Assembly (NCBI GenBank): GCA_964486055.1
Contig: CAZALE010000007.1
Location: 62,001-126,000 of the forward strand
From: J014 sp964486055
GTDB taxonomy: Bacteria; Acidobacteriota; Blastocatellia; Pyrinomonadales; Pyrinomonadaceae
Length of the DNA stretch: 64,000 bases
Reading direction: 5' to 3'
Part shown: piece after piece, positions 25,539 through 34,749 of the stretch
How positions within the stretch are numbered: position 1 is the stretch's first letter
Layout: each line of letters starts with the position of its first letter
The notes under the pieces: model-generated
What the model was told of the DNA's origin: nothing
Databases searched by the model: none
The model's input: only the letters and a program-made list of their open reading frames with translations
Made by a program: the position numbers and the translations under genes

Positions 25539-26681
25539 ATGAAGATTCAGATGGTCGACCTAAGAGGTCAATACGAAAAAATAAGAGATGAAATCGATAC
25601 TGCAGTTCTTGAGTGCATACGCTCCACAGCTTATATAAACGGCCCGATAGTAGAGGAATTTAGCAAGAATCTAGCCGAGTATTTGTCAGTAAAACACGTA
25701 ATTCCGTGCGCTAACGGCACTGATGCTCTGCAAATAGCACTCATGGCTCTAAATCTCAAAGAAGACGATGAAGTTATAGTTCCAGCGTTTACATTCATAG
25801 CCACCGCAGAGGTAGTGGCTTTACTCAAGTTAAAACCAGTTATGGTAGATGTTGATCCGGACACTTTTAACGTGACACGAGAAACCATCGAGCCAGCAAT
25901 CACTTCGCGCACTAAAGCAATAATACCCGTACATCTTTTTGGCCAGTCTTGCGATATGCAGCCGATAATGCAAATAGCCGAGGAGTATGGACTATATGTC
26001 ATTGAGGATAACGCTCAATCCATAGGAGCTGAATACATTTTTCCTGATAACAAAAGAAAAAAGACCGGAACAATTGGACACATCGGAACTACCTCCTTCT
26101 TTCCCTCAAAAAATTTAGGCTGCTTTGGAGATGGAGGAGCAATATTTACTAATGATGATGACCTAGCTGAAAAAATGCGAATGATAGCCAATCATGGTCA
26201 ATCAAAACGGTACTATCATGATTACATTGGCATCAATTCCAGACTTGATTCAATTCAAGCCGCAATATTGAATGTGAAACTAAAATACCTGGATCAATAC
26301 TCTCAAGCCAGACAAAAGGCAGCAAACCTTTACGATGAGCTTCTCTCCAACGTCCCGCACCTCAAAACACCATTTAGAGCTCCCTACTCAACTCATGTAT
26401 TCCACCAGTACACACTACAGGTAACTAATGGTAAGCGCGATGAATTATTTGATTTCCTGCAATCCGAGGGAATTCCAGCGATGAAATACTATCCGCTGCC
26501 GCTCAATCGTCAAAAGGCTTTCAAAAAATTCGCTTCACCCGATTTGAAGCTCCCAATAACCGAAAGGCTATGTGAATCAGTTCTATCTCTACCCATGCAT
26601 ACTGAATTAACTGAACAAGTCCAGATAAAAATCACCGATAGAATCAGAGAATTTCTCCAAATTCGGGATCATGTTTTCTAG
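25539..26681 (+). CDS. DegT/DnrJ/EryC1/StrS-family sugar aminotransferase
   Basis: PLP-dependent enzyme that usually aminates a keto group on a nucleotide-activated sugar for surface polysaccharides. MKIQMVDLRGQYEKIRDEID is the canonical N-terminus of the family, so I start at 25539 (380 residues); the frame is open for 40 more codons upstream, with in-frame ATGs at 25419 and 25526. The PLP lysine is in TTSFFPSKNLGCFGDGGAIF. PVHLFGQSCDMQPIM, EDNAQSIGAEY and NSRLDSIQAAIL are further family motifs. The gene faces the polysaccharide cluster convergently and probably belongs to it functionally. Confidence 0.87.
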   Translation: MKIQMVDLRGQYEKIRDEIDTAVLECIRSTAYINGPIVEEFSKNLAEYLSVKHVIPCANGTDALQIALMALNLKEDDEVIVPAFTFIATAEVVALLKLKPVMVDVDPDTFNVTRETIEPAITSRTKAIIPVHLFGQSCDMQPIMQIAEEYGLYVIEDNAQSIGAEYIFPDNKRKKTGTIGHIGTTSFFPSKNLGCFGDGGAIFTNDDDLAEKMRMIANHGQSKRYYHDYIGINSRLDSIQAAILNVKLKYLDQYSQARQKAANLYDELLSNVPHLKTPFRAPYSTHVFHQYTLQVTNGKRDELFDFLQSEGIPAMKYYPLPLNRQKAFKKFASPDLKLPITERLCESVLSLPMHTELTEQVQIKITDRIREFLQIRDHVF

Positions 26682-26694
26682 AAAAACAACACAC

Positions 26695-26714
26695 ATTGGC
26701 TTACAAGAGCCAAT
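26695..26714. terminator. Hairpin between convergent genes, possible terminator
   Basis: Inverted repeat ATTGGCT, loop TACAAG, AGCCAAT between the aminotransferase stop and the asnB stop. Flanking T content is modest, so terminator activity is only possible. Confidence 0.45.
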
Positions 26715-26721
26715 CAATTAT

Positions 26722-28608
26722 TTACGAGTCTATAAAATGTTGAAACCATAGTTCCAGCATTAACAGAGTCCATAATCTGAATGCATGGTCTTGTTTTGCC
26801 TCTATGTGTTCGGTCAGATACCGTTCGACGACTTCGCGTTTAAATAGTCCTCGATTTAATGCCTTTTCTGAAAGCAAAATTTCTGAAAGAAAACCTCTCA
26901 GCTCTGCACGGAACCATTTACCAATTGGCACTCCAAATCCCATCTTACGCCGATAAATGGCTTCTCTAGGAACTAACTGAGATGCAACTTTCTTTAGAAA
27001 CGATTTTGTTTGCAAACCATTAACTTTGAGCTCCTCAGGGAGGCTGGCAGCAAATTCAATGACTTTATGATCCAGAAAAGGCGAACGTGCTTCTAGACTT
27101 ACAGCCATCGAAGCAATGTCTACTTTTACTAATAGATCATTTGGTAAGTAAGTCATTTGATCTGTGAATAGTAATGTGTCTATGATCCCTAATCCATCTG
27201 ATTTACTAAACCATTGGTTGATTACCTCTATCGGAGATGAACCGTCTATTAATCGGTTAAACTCCTGAGTATAAAGTTCCGACTTAGCTTCAGGTGTGAA
27301 TGTAGAAACCCAACGAAAATATCTTTGTGAACGAGGAAGACTCGCAACTTTCAAAAATCGCTTTAGATCTCTTACTCTCGAACGCTTTGTTTCAGAAGTA
27401 GGCAAAAGATTAATTAAGTTCTCGATTACTTTTTTTCTGATTAATGAAGGCAGAAGGCAGTATTTGTCAGCTAACTTCATAGCTATGTAGCGCTCGTATC
27501 CTACAAAGCTCTCATCACCTCCGTCACCATTCAGTGCCACCGTTACATGTCTTCTTGTTTCCCTGGACACATAATAAGTCGGTAAGGCACTTGAATCAGC
27601 GTATGGCTCCCCATAATGTCTCACTAACTTAGGTAATATTTCCAACGCATCGGGTTTAACTATGAACTCGTGATGATCAGCTCCTACGTGTTTCGCAACG
27701 AGCCTCGCGTATTTTAACTCGCTAAAATCTTGCTCCTCAAATCCAATTGAAAAAGTTTTTACAGGTTTATCACTTACATCAGCCATCAACGCTACAACAG
27801 TTGAGGAATCAACCCCACCAGAGAGGAAAGCACCCAATGGCACCTCAGCAATCATCCTGATTTTTGTAGCCTCGCGCAGCAGGCGTAGCGTTTCCTCAAT
27901 CGCTTCGGTTTCGTTAATTTTAATCTTCTTAGAAAAATCCGGGAACCAATACCGTTCAGTTTTAATTTGCCCATCTTTCCAAAGCAACCAATGTCCTGGC
28001 TCGAGTTTACGAATCTGCCGGAAGGCAGTCTGTGGCGCGGGAATACAAAGGTAAGAAAGATACGAGTCTATCGCCTCGTGATCGACATCTCTCGAAACCT
28101 CAGGATGCATTAACAGAGCAGAAAATTCTGATCCAAAAATCAAATTACCGTTCTTCTGGTGAGAATACAAAAGTGGTTTTTTGCCGACCCTATCTCTAGC
28201 AAGAAATAGCTGTTCGTTGATCTCATCCCATATCGCAAAAGCAAACATCCCCCGCAAATACTGCAAACATTCAACACCATAAAGTTGATAAAGATTTACT
28301 ATTACCTCTGTATCTGAATTAGTATATAGCTCAAAACCCTTATCTAATAAGTGTTTTCGTAACTCCAGAAAATTGTAAATCTCTCCATTGAAAACTATCC
28401 ACTTGGTTTTATCATGACTGTGAATTGGCTGTTTGCCGCCAGAAAGATCAATTATAGCGAGGCGGCGCATCGCTAAACCAACGTAGTCCTTAATGAAAAA
28501 TCCTTCATCATCGGGCCCTCGGTGTATTATCTGATCATTCATCCTACGCAGGACTTTGATGTCAATGGGAGACTTGTCAGCATTAATAAAGCCAGTGATT
28601 CCACACAT
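26722..28608 (-). CDS. asnB: Asparagine synthase (glutamine-hydrolysing) family amidotransferase
   Basis: A 628-residue AsnB-type enzyme. The N-terminal nucleophile amidotransferase has catalytic Cys2 (MCGITGFI), IHRGPDDEG and FNGEIYN. The synthetase domain has the ATP loop SGGVDSS near residue 265 and LNGDGGDESFVGYERY. It makes asparagine or amidates an uronic acid or similar sugar. Its place as the last gene of a surface polysaccharide cluster, one base after the membrane protein gene, favours a role in sugar modification, as for the amidotransferases of exopolysaccharide and exosortase loci. General asparagine synthesis cannot be excluded because no second copy is visible here. Confidence 0.9.
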   Translation of the reverse strand: MCGITGFINADKSPIDIKVLRRMNDQIIHRGPDDEGFFIKDYVGLAMRRLAIIDLSGGKQPIHSHDKTKWIVFNGEIYNFLELRKHLLDKGFELYTNSDTEVIVNLYQLYGVECLQYLRGMFAFAIWDEINEQLFLARDRVGKKPLLYSHQKNGNLIFGSEFSALLMHPEVSRDVDHEAIDSYLSYLCIPAPQTAFRQIRKLEPGHWLLWKDGQIKTERYWFPDFSKKIKINETEAIEETLRLLREATKIRMIAEVPLGAFLSGGVDSSTVVALMADVSDKPVKTFSIGFEEQDFSELKYARLVAKHVGADHHEFIVKPDALEILPKLVRHYGEPYADSSALPTYYVSRETRRHVTVALNGDGGDESFVGYERYIAMKLADKYCLLPSLIRKKVIENLINLLPTSETKRSRVRDLKRFLKVASLPRSQRYFRWVSTFTPEAKSELYTQEFNRLIDGSSPIEVINQWFSKSDGLGIIDTLLFTDQMTYLPNDLLVKVDIASMAVSLEARSPFLDHKVIEFAASLPEELKVNGLQTKSFLKKVASQLVPREAIYRRKMGFGVPIGKWFRAELRGFLSEILLSEKALNRGLFKREVVERYLTEHIEAKQDHAFRLWTLLMLELWFQHFIDS

Positions 28609-28609
28609 T

Positions 28610-29989
28610 TTAGATTTTTCTTTCCGCCAGACCAGCTCGCAGCCTCATTTGTCTTAGTCTTTTAATGGCTATCTCATTCTCTTTCTTTTCTTTAGTCAAA
28701 ACCCAACCAACGGCAAAAAAAACGAAGTAGAAGACTTGCATTTGAGTTCTTTGACGATAAGCAGTGCCAATATTACCCTGAAATATCGAATATCCTACAG
28801 TTAGCATTAACGTAAAAATCAATATGGCAAGAGTTTCTCTAAGGCGATGACGAATTGAATACGCGATTCCCTTGATAACAAAAGGAATCATAAGCCACCA
28901 GAGCACCATCTCTGGCTGAGTTAGAGCAGACCTAAGGCTAGTAACCTGCCAAGGAAGCGGCGCCAACATTAAATACAAGAATCCCAATGGGAGGACTGTC
29001 ACCGCACCTTCAACTGTAGATACATCTCCACCTATATCAATGCCAGATGCAGCAGACTTTATTTGATCTAATCTGGAATTATTTAACATCTCGAGTGCGC
29101 CGTATTTCTCGAGATCGCGTGTGATTTTTCCCAATACTCCAGCATAAGTAAGAGCAGTCCCAAGTATTAACAATACCGTCACTCGTCTAAAGATTGAAAT
29201 GGTTGTATCAGTTTCCTTAACTCCTATTAAAAATGAAGCGAGTATACCAATGGCTAGCATTGGAAAAATATAGAATCTCAAGGATATTATTCCAACGACA
29301 CTTATAAAGAGCAGGGTTAAATAAAGCAGACTAAACTGTTTCTGAAGCCTGACTACCATTAGTATAGAGAGGGCTAATAGAAAGATTATTATTCCATCTT
29401 TCATTATGAAGCTTGACCAATTTATGAAGCCTGGCATAAATCCAACTAGCAAGCTAGCTATCAAGGCTACTCTTCTATTTTTATAGATCTCTTTTGCCAG
29501 CAAATAAACAACTGGAACTGCACCAGTCGCGATGGAGGCAACAAAGAAGTTGCCGGCAACTGTGTTTTTACCTATGAAAAAGTATAGAGATGCCACTACA
29601 TAATACATTCCCCATCCTGATCCGCTGAATTCAAAAAATCTTGAGTAAAAAAAGGGGTTTCCTGTTTTAGTTATAGTGATAGTACCCCGGAGATGATCTG
29701 CCAGGATGGCACCAAATTCTGTATACGTGTATGCATCCGACGCTAAGTAATCCCAGAATCCGAGTGCATATGCAATAGCTCCAAAAATAGCCCTAATGGT
29801 GAGAGCATAGAGAAATAAAGACCACAATAACTCCTTTTCCTTTGGATCTCCTTTCGAAAGATTTATGATAAGCGCAGCAAACGGTAATGTGAAACATCCT
29901 AAAACCAGGAAAATAGCAAAGCCATCAGGGGCTGTAATCACGACAGAGAAAATTAAGGCAATGATTAAAACCAGTACAGCTCGTTTCAT
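28610..29989 (-). CDS. Polytopic membrane protein, GT-C glycosyltransferase or polymerase-like
   Basis: A 459-residue protein with ten or more hydrophobic segments distributed along its length. The first extracytoplasmic loop contains an acidic motif (FWDYLASDAYTYTEFG). An Asp in the first loop is typical of GT-C enzymes of the ArnT/PMT type, which take sugars from polyprenyl carriers. The ending is Arg/Lys-rich and cytoplasmic. It overlaps the carbamoyltransferase gene by 4 bases and lies 1 base before asnB. A Wzy-like polymerase role would also fit, since no other polymerase is visible in the cluster. Confidence 0.6.
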   Translation of the reverse strand: MKRAVLVLIIALIFSVVITAPDGFAIFLVLGCFTLPFAALIINLSKGDPKEKELLWSLFLYALTIRAIFGAIAYALGFWDYLASDAYTYTEFGAILADHLRGTITITKTGNPFFYSRFFEFSGSGWGMYYVVASLYFFIGKNTVAGNFFVASIATGAVPVVYLLAKEIYKNRRVALIASLLVGFMPGFINWSSFIMKDGIIIFLLALSILMVVRLQKQFSLLYLTLLFISVVGIISLRFYIFPMLAIGILASFLIGVKETDTTISIFRRVTVLLILGTALTYAGVLGKITRDLEKYGALEMLNNSRLDQIKSAASGIDIGGDVSTVEGAVTVLPLGFLYLMLAPLPWQVTSLRSALTQPEMVLWWLMIPFVIKGIAYSIRHRLRETLAILIFTLMLTVGYSIFQGNIGTAYRQRTQMQVFYFVFFAVGWVLTKEKKENEIAIKRLRQMRLRAGLAERKI

Positions 29990-31692
29990 TTTCTAATTAC
30001 TAAATTGTTTTCCAGCACTAAAGCATCAAAATTTGCCTTCTTGAACGTATTAATTGCATCGCTAGGAGTGCAAACGATCGGCTCTTGAATATTAAAAGAT
30101 GTATTTAACAATAGTGGAATCCCCGTGATTTTTCTGAATTCATTTATCAGATTCCAATACCTGGGGTTAGTCTCTTTGCTTACCATCTGCGGTCTTGCCG
30201 TTCCATCTACGTGCACTACAGCCGGGATTTTGCTCTTCCACTCATCAGAGACTTGTATTACAGTTATCATGAAAGGATCATAATGATCTTTACCAAATAT
30301 TTCTTTGGCGTACTCTTCGAGGATTGATGGAGCCAGTGGACGAAACCATTCGCGGAGCTTAACTTTGTGATTCAGTAAATCTCTCATATCAGCCCGGCGC
30401 GGATCAGCCAAAAAACTTCGAGCGCCAAGAGCACGTGGGCCCCATTCCATGCGCCCCTGAAACCAACCAATAACAGCTCCATCGCTCAACAATTTTGCTA
30501 CTTTAGGAAGTAAAATTTCATCATCGAGAGTTTCGTAAGCTAATCCAGCATCGTTCAACGCTTTTTGACACTCAGCATTAGTGAATCTCGGGCCCCAGTA
30601 GGCATGCTTCATCACAAAACCTCTGGGTTTATTTAGGATTTGATGCCATACGTAATAAGCCGCACCCAAAGCGCACCCCGCATCCCCAGCAGCTGGTTGG
30701 ATAAAAAAGTTTTTGAAAGAACTTTCATGGAATATTCGACCATTCATTACAGAATTGAAAGCGACTCCACCCGCCATGCAGAGATTTTCCTCACCGGTCA
30801 TCTCTCTGATTTTATTCACGAGATGCAATCCAGTATCCTCTAAAACCTTTTGAGCAGATGCTGCTACGTCCCAATGCCTCTCAGTCAAATCTTCTCCCGG
30901 AAGGCGAGGCTTGCCAATCTCTCTGATTATTGCTTCCGGAAACTGATAATGTTTTGCTAAATGATGATCTAAAACTTTTATGTTGAATCTAAACTCACCG
31001 TTTCCATTCTTTATTAAAACTTTCTCTGAAAAAAACTCGTAAAATCTTGGCTTTCCATATGCCGCCAAACCCATTACCTTCCACTCATCACCCTCGAACA
31101 TGTTAAACCCGAGAAAATTTGTGACAGCAGAGTAAAATTGTCCAAGGCTATGGGGTAATTTTATTCTTTTCAAAACCTTAATCTTGTTCCCTATACCATG
31201 GCAGAAGAGAGTGGTAGTGTCCTCACCAGTCCCGTCCCAAGTTAATATAGCGGCAGACTCGAAGGGAGAAACAAAAAAGGCGCTCGCAGCGTGGCTTTGA
31301 TGATGCTCAATGTAGTGAAATTTGAAATTGCTTGGACCAAATCGATCACGTAGTCTTTTTGAGTGAAGGAACATGCCTAGATAACTATCACTAACCTGCG
31401 CTACCCCTCTATCAACTCTCGCACGAAACATGTCTTTAGAGATAAACGCAGCTTTTACAGCTTGGAGTGCTTTGTGACGCAATATCCATGGTTTCCAATA
31501 ATGTCCAACATGCTCGACATCTTTTAGTTTTATGCCGGCATAATCGAGGCAGAACTGAATTGCATTATATGGAAAACCGCTGTGATGTTTTACTCTGGAA
31601 AATCTCTCTTCTTCGGCAGCAGCTATTAACTCCCCATCTTTGATTAGAGCAGCGGCTGCGTCACCCAATGTTGTCAATCCCAAAATATACAT
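29986..31692 (-). CDS. Carbamoyltransferase (NodU/CmcH family)
   Basis: A 568-residue enzyme that transfers a carbamoyl group to a hydroxyl of a sugar or other small molecule. The N-terminal part begins with ILGLTTLGDAAAALIKDGEL and has the metal-binding His cluster EHHQSHAASAFF near residue 128 and AILTWDGTGEDTT. The second half, YrdC-independent NodU C-terminal domain, has QGRMEWGPRALGARSFLADP and FNIQEPIVCTPSDA near the end. This family decorates O-antigen and Nod factors, which fits the polysaccharide context. The next gene overlaps by 4 bases; upstream lies a broken epimerase. Confidence 0.9.
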   Translation of the reverse strand: MYILGLTTLGDAAAALIKDGELIAAAEEERFSRVKHHSGFPYNAIQFCLDYAGIKLKDVEHVGHYWKPWILRHKALQAVKAAFISKDMFRARVDRGVAQVSDSYLGMFLHSKRLRDRFGPSNFKFHYIEHHQSHAASAFFVSPFESAAILTWDGTGEDTTTLFCHGIGNKIKVLKRIKLPHSLGQFYSAVTNFLGFNMFEGDEWKVMGLAAYGKPRFYEFFSEKVLIKNGNGEFRFNIKVLDHHLAKHYQFPEAIIREIGKPRLPGEDLTERHWDVAASAQKVLEDTGLHLVNKIREMTGEENLCMAGGVAFNSVMNGRIFHESSFKNFFIQPAAGDAGCALGAAYYVWHQILNKPRGFVMKHAYWGPRFTNAECQKALNDAGLAYETLDDEILLPKVAKLLSDGAVIGWFQGRMEWGPRALGARSFLADPRRADMRDLLNHKVKLREWFRPLAPSILEEYAKEIFGKDHYDPFMITVIQVSDEWKSKIPAVVHVDGTARPQMVSKETNPRYWNLINEFRKITGIPLLLNTSFNIQEPIVCTPSDAINTFKKANFDALVLENNLVIRK

Positions 31693-31749
31693 CGCTTAGA
31701 TTATACCCCTTCTTCAAAAATAGCAAAAGTCAGTTTTTTGAATACCACT

Positions 31750-31971
31750 TTACAATATATCAAAAATTGACCGAAGTTTTATCTCCTCTTGTATTTGTTT
31801 GATCAAATCTAATACTTCAGAAATTCTGCCTTTTTGAATACGCTGATATTCTGTCATGGTGCGTTTGTGGAACAAGTGAATCTAAAACCCTACTTTGCGA
31901 CCTCTTTCTACCAAAGAGTCTACAAGATAAGAACCTATAAAGCCGATACCACTAGTAGCTAAAATGTTCAT
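31750..31971 (-). pseudogene. Remnant of a nucleotide-sugar epimerase (N-terminus only, in-frame stop)
   Basis: The ATG at 31971 opens a peptide MNILATSGIGFIGSYLVDSL followed by VERGRKVGF and a TAG at 31882-31884. This matches the usual epimerase start (M-N-I-L-V-T-G-G-A-G-F-I-G-S-H-L-V-D-x-L-V-E-R-G) at most positions, with the nucleotide-binding GxxGxxG only slightly altered. The same frame goes on for 43 codons to TAA at 31750, but that tail shows no epimerase similarity. A complete enzyme would need about 900 bases, so most of the gene has been lost. It sits in the 508-base hole between the methyltransferase and carbamoyltransferase genes, same strand as both. Confidence 0.75.
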
Positions 31972-32122
31972 GTTTCTATTCAACCCTCTCTTTCAACGAA
32001 TTGAAAGCCGAGCAGAAAACTTAATAAGCTTTTAGTTTTTTATCTCAATCATTACCCAGCACAGAACGATCCTTAAAAATTATCAAAATATTCGCTTAGG
32101 TCAATCACTCAGCAAGATAAAA

Positions 32123-32188
32123 AATGAGCCTCTCATCTATTCTGCAAATAGTACATAGATTTATTTCAACACGGAAAAGTGGCTCATT
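32123..32188 (-). terminator. Possible terminator after the methyltransferase gene
   Basis: AATGAGCC (32123-32130) and GGCTCATT (32181-32188) are inverted repeats 50 bases apart. Read on the minus strand the second arm runs into a T tract. The long loop could form its own small stem. Weak support. Confidence 0.35.
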
Positions 32189-32200
32189 AGGATCAAATAA

Positions 32201-33115
32201 TTAAAATGGCTTGTAACCCCCTACGGTCACAGCTGGTTCGGAAATATAGATATCTACTAATCCGCTTTCTTCAAACCAATTAAAAACTTCGGGGTATGTG
32301 TGATGCCATTGATAACGAGGTGAGTACCAATCGAATGTATCTAAAACCCTCCATCTCCAGTTCTCATGCTCTGAGATGTACCATAAGCGACCTGCTAAGG
32401 AACGAACTATTGGAATTCTGGTTAGAAAATAATATGGGACTGCTAAGTAGCAGATTGAATAGAGTAAACCCTCTGGTAATCTGTATGTAAATTTACGATA
32501 AAAATTCGAGAGCTTCATTTTAAATGTATCATCTAAATAAGCACTGTAAACCCATATGACAATCAATCCTCCAGGTTTTAGATATCTGACTAACGACTGA
32601 AAAGCTTTTTTTGTATCTGGAGTATGGTGCAATACACCGATACTGAAAATAACATCGAATACCTGGTCTTTAAAGGGCGCTTTCATTAGATCTGCTTGAA
32701 CAGCAATAGCTCCACGTTCCTTAAGGTTTTCATTGTAGGCATCCACGGCAAGACTCATATCTAAACCTATGACCCTTCCACCCCAACGAATTACCACATC
32801 AGAGTATCTGCCAGACCCACAACCAGCATCTAAAACTAGTTTCCCGCGCATTTTCTCCTCACTTAATCCCATTTTTCTCATGAATGCCTCAGAGGGAGCA
32901 TAATCTAACGTATCAAATTGAGTCCTTTTATGTTTATTCCACTGAAAACCAAAATTTCCAACATATTTCTCATTTTCCACAAATCTGAATACACCGTCTT
33001 TTATTGGATATGACTGACTACATTCACCACAGCTTAAAAAATTGTCTGTGAGTTCTAGCTTCCCTCTACATTCAGGACAGCAAATAATCTCGAGTAATTC
33101 TTCGTGTAAAGTCAT
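32201..33115 (-). CDS. Class I SAM-dependent methyltransferase with Trm112-like zinc ribbon
   Basis: A 304-residue protein. Residues 10-45 hold a four-Cys ribbon (CCPECRGKLE then CGECSQSYPIKDGVF) of the Trm112-like kind often fused to methyltransferases in polysaccharide clusters. The SAM-binding domain has motif I LDAGCGSGRYSD near residue 96, VIGLDMS as motif II, and FSIGVLHHTPDTKKAFQSL, LKPGGLIVIWVY. Probable substrate is a sugar or lipid-linked sugar; this is inferred from position, one base after the wzx stop. The C-terminal third is aromatic-rich and specific to the protein. Confidence 0.83.
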   Translation of the reverse strand: MTLHEELLEIICCPECRGKLELTDNFLSCGECSQSYPIKDGVFRFVENEKYVGNFGFQWNKHKRTQFDTLDYAPSEAFMRKMGLSEEKMRGKLVLDAGCGSGRYSDVVIRWGGRVIGLDMSLAVDAYNENLKERGAIAVQADLMKAPFKDQVFDVIFSIGVLHHTPDTKKAFQSLVRYLKPGGLIVIWVYSAYLDDTFKMKLSNFYRKFTYRLPEGLLYSICYLAVPYYFLTRIPIVRSLAGRLWYISEHENWRWRVLDTFDWYSPRYQWHHTYPEVFNWFEESGLVDIYISEPAVTVGGYKPF

Positions 33116-33116
33116 C

Positions 33117-34688
33117 TTAATCCACCTTTACTTTTCCAATTTTAAAATCAATGAGATGTAAAACCTTGCTAGTCAAATTATGAAACACGTAATCTCTAAG
33201 CTCTCTAAGACCTAAAAGTGAAAAAGCCATCGCCAAAAACAGTAACAAAATGCCAATAATTGATTCAACCCAATTACCCAATTTCAGCGGAGCTAACATA
33301 TACTTCCCAGCGAAGATGATAATGAAAGAGAGGACAAACGGAACACCATTGTCAACGAAAAGCCACTTTAGATAAGAACCTCTCAAAATAACCTTATGAG
33401 TAAAATACACAACCATAAGCAAGTCAATTAGATTAATTACAACTAAAGCCCATAGAGCCACCTTAAGACCATAGTAATAGCTACTATAAGCCAAAGCCGT
33501 AGTCATTGTGATGACTAAAATTAGATTTTCGTAGACATCTAAACGAGTCCAACCATAGGCGATACGAAGAAAGTGAGGGGGTATTCTGGGAACTGTGAAC
33601 ATGTAAGCTATACATAGCAGTGGTAAAACGCTAGCTACATTGCTGACGAAATCATCCTGCCTCAACCAAAGACGTAACAATGGTTCACAGAAGAGGCACA
33701 AGAAAAAACATGATGGAATTACTATCAACGATAAAGTCTGAGCGACTTTATGATATGTGTTTTCGAGTACTACGAGATCATTTTTTGAAATTAACTTTGA
33801 AAATACTGGGTATATTGACCTGTACACCGGATTTATGAGAGGCAAAAATATCATCACTATGATACTTGCAGAGAAGGAGTAATATCCAAAGTGTTCAAGA
33901 TTTAGGGTCCGGCTCAATATACCTTTATCAACATTGATAACTAATAAACTTAAAATTCCAGCGATGGTCACCCCTGTAGTAAAACGAGATATAGATTTAA
34001 GCAAATTGATATCAGGTTTGGATGAATAAAAATTAGAAACCAGCCCCCACACACTTATTAATAACAATAAACTCTGTAGAAAAGCCATCAGTGCTTGCCA
34101 AAGTAAAAAGGCCTTAATCTTGTCCTGAAATATAATCAAAACTGGTACAGAGCCGATATATCTCAACAAGGACATGAGAGAGCTTAAAACATTACTCAAT
34201 AACTGGCGACCAGTCCCCAACAAAGCATTTGTATAAAAACCGACTATTATGTTAAAGACAAGACTTAAACTCATCAGCAAAAAACACTCAAAAACACTTG
34301 ACCTAGAGTACGTTTGTGGGTTCACCCAGTAGTAAGCGGCTCCGTAGGAGAACGCTACCATTACAGGAGCCGCTAAGATGATTCCCAATAGAACTAATAC
34401 CTCCAGTGAACGTATCATTTTCCTGGCAAGGTCCATCTTCTCAGGGAAAAGCTTCGCGAGTTCACGGTTTATCGTTGCACCTGCTCCAAAATCAGAGACG
34501 AAAAAAAAAGCTGAGACCGCGTTGTAAAAACCAATTATTCCATAGCCCTCAGGTCCTAGGTACTTTACGTATATAGGTGCGAAAAGCACGCTCAATAAGG
34601 CATTAAGCGCATTAGCACCTAAATGAGCTACTAAAGCTTCTGATAGAGTTGTCTCCTTGATGATTCTACGTTTTATGGAGGTCAGCAT
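33117..34688 (-). CDS. wzx: Polysaccharide flippase, Wzx/MATE-like
   Basis: A 523-residue polytopic membrane protein with about 12-14 hydrophobic segments. The N-terminal part (YLGPEGYGIIGFYNAVSAFF, then SDFGAGATINRELAKLF) is a typical start of the O-antigen/oligosaccharide flippases (PF01943/PF13440 type). It would move lipid-linked repeat units across the inner membrane. It is the first gene of the minus-strand cluster and is followed at once by the methyltransferase gene (1 base). trxB, 61 bases upstream on the same strand, may share the transcript but is unrelated in function. Confidence 0.85.
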   Translation of the reverse strand: MLTSIKRRIIKETTLSEALVAHLGANALNALLSVLFAPIYVKYLGPEGYGIIGFYNAVSAFFFVSDFGAGATINRELAKLFPEKMDLARKMIRSLEVLVLLGIILAAPVMVAFSYGAAYYWVNPQTYSRSSVFECFLLMSLSLVFNIIVGFYTNALLGTGRQLLSNVLSSLMSLLRYIGSVPVLIIFQDKIKAFLLWQALMAFLQSLLLLISVWGLVSNFYSSKPDINLLKSISRFTTGVTIAGILSLLVINVDKGILSRTLNLEHFGYYSFSASIIVMIFLPLINPVYRSIYPVFSKLISKNDLVVLENTYHKVAQTLSLIVIPSCFFLCLFCEPLLRLWLRQDDFVSNVASVLPLLCIAYMFTVPRIPPHFLRIAYGWTRLDVYENLILVITMTTALAYSSYYYGLKVALWALVVINLIDLLMVVYFTHKVILRGSYLKWLFVDNGVPFVLSFIIIFAGKYMLAPLKLGNWVESIIGILLLFLAMAFSLLGLRELRDYVFHNLTSKVLHLIDFKIGKVKVD

Positions 34689-34749
34689 TTATTTCTGCCT
34701 CTGGCGAAGTTTATCAGGTAACGGGGCAAACTCTCGTCGTCAAAACATT

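Noticed and set aside
31750..31881. Possible pyrrolysine readthrough of the TAG in the epimerase remnant
   Set aside because: The sequence after the TAG is not epimerase-like, and no pyrrolysine system is visible.
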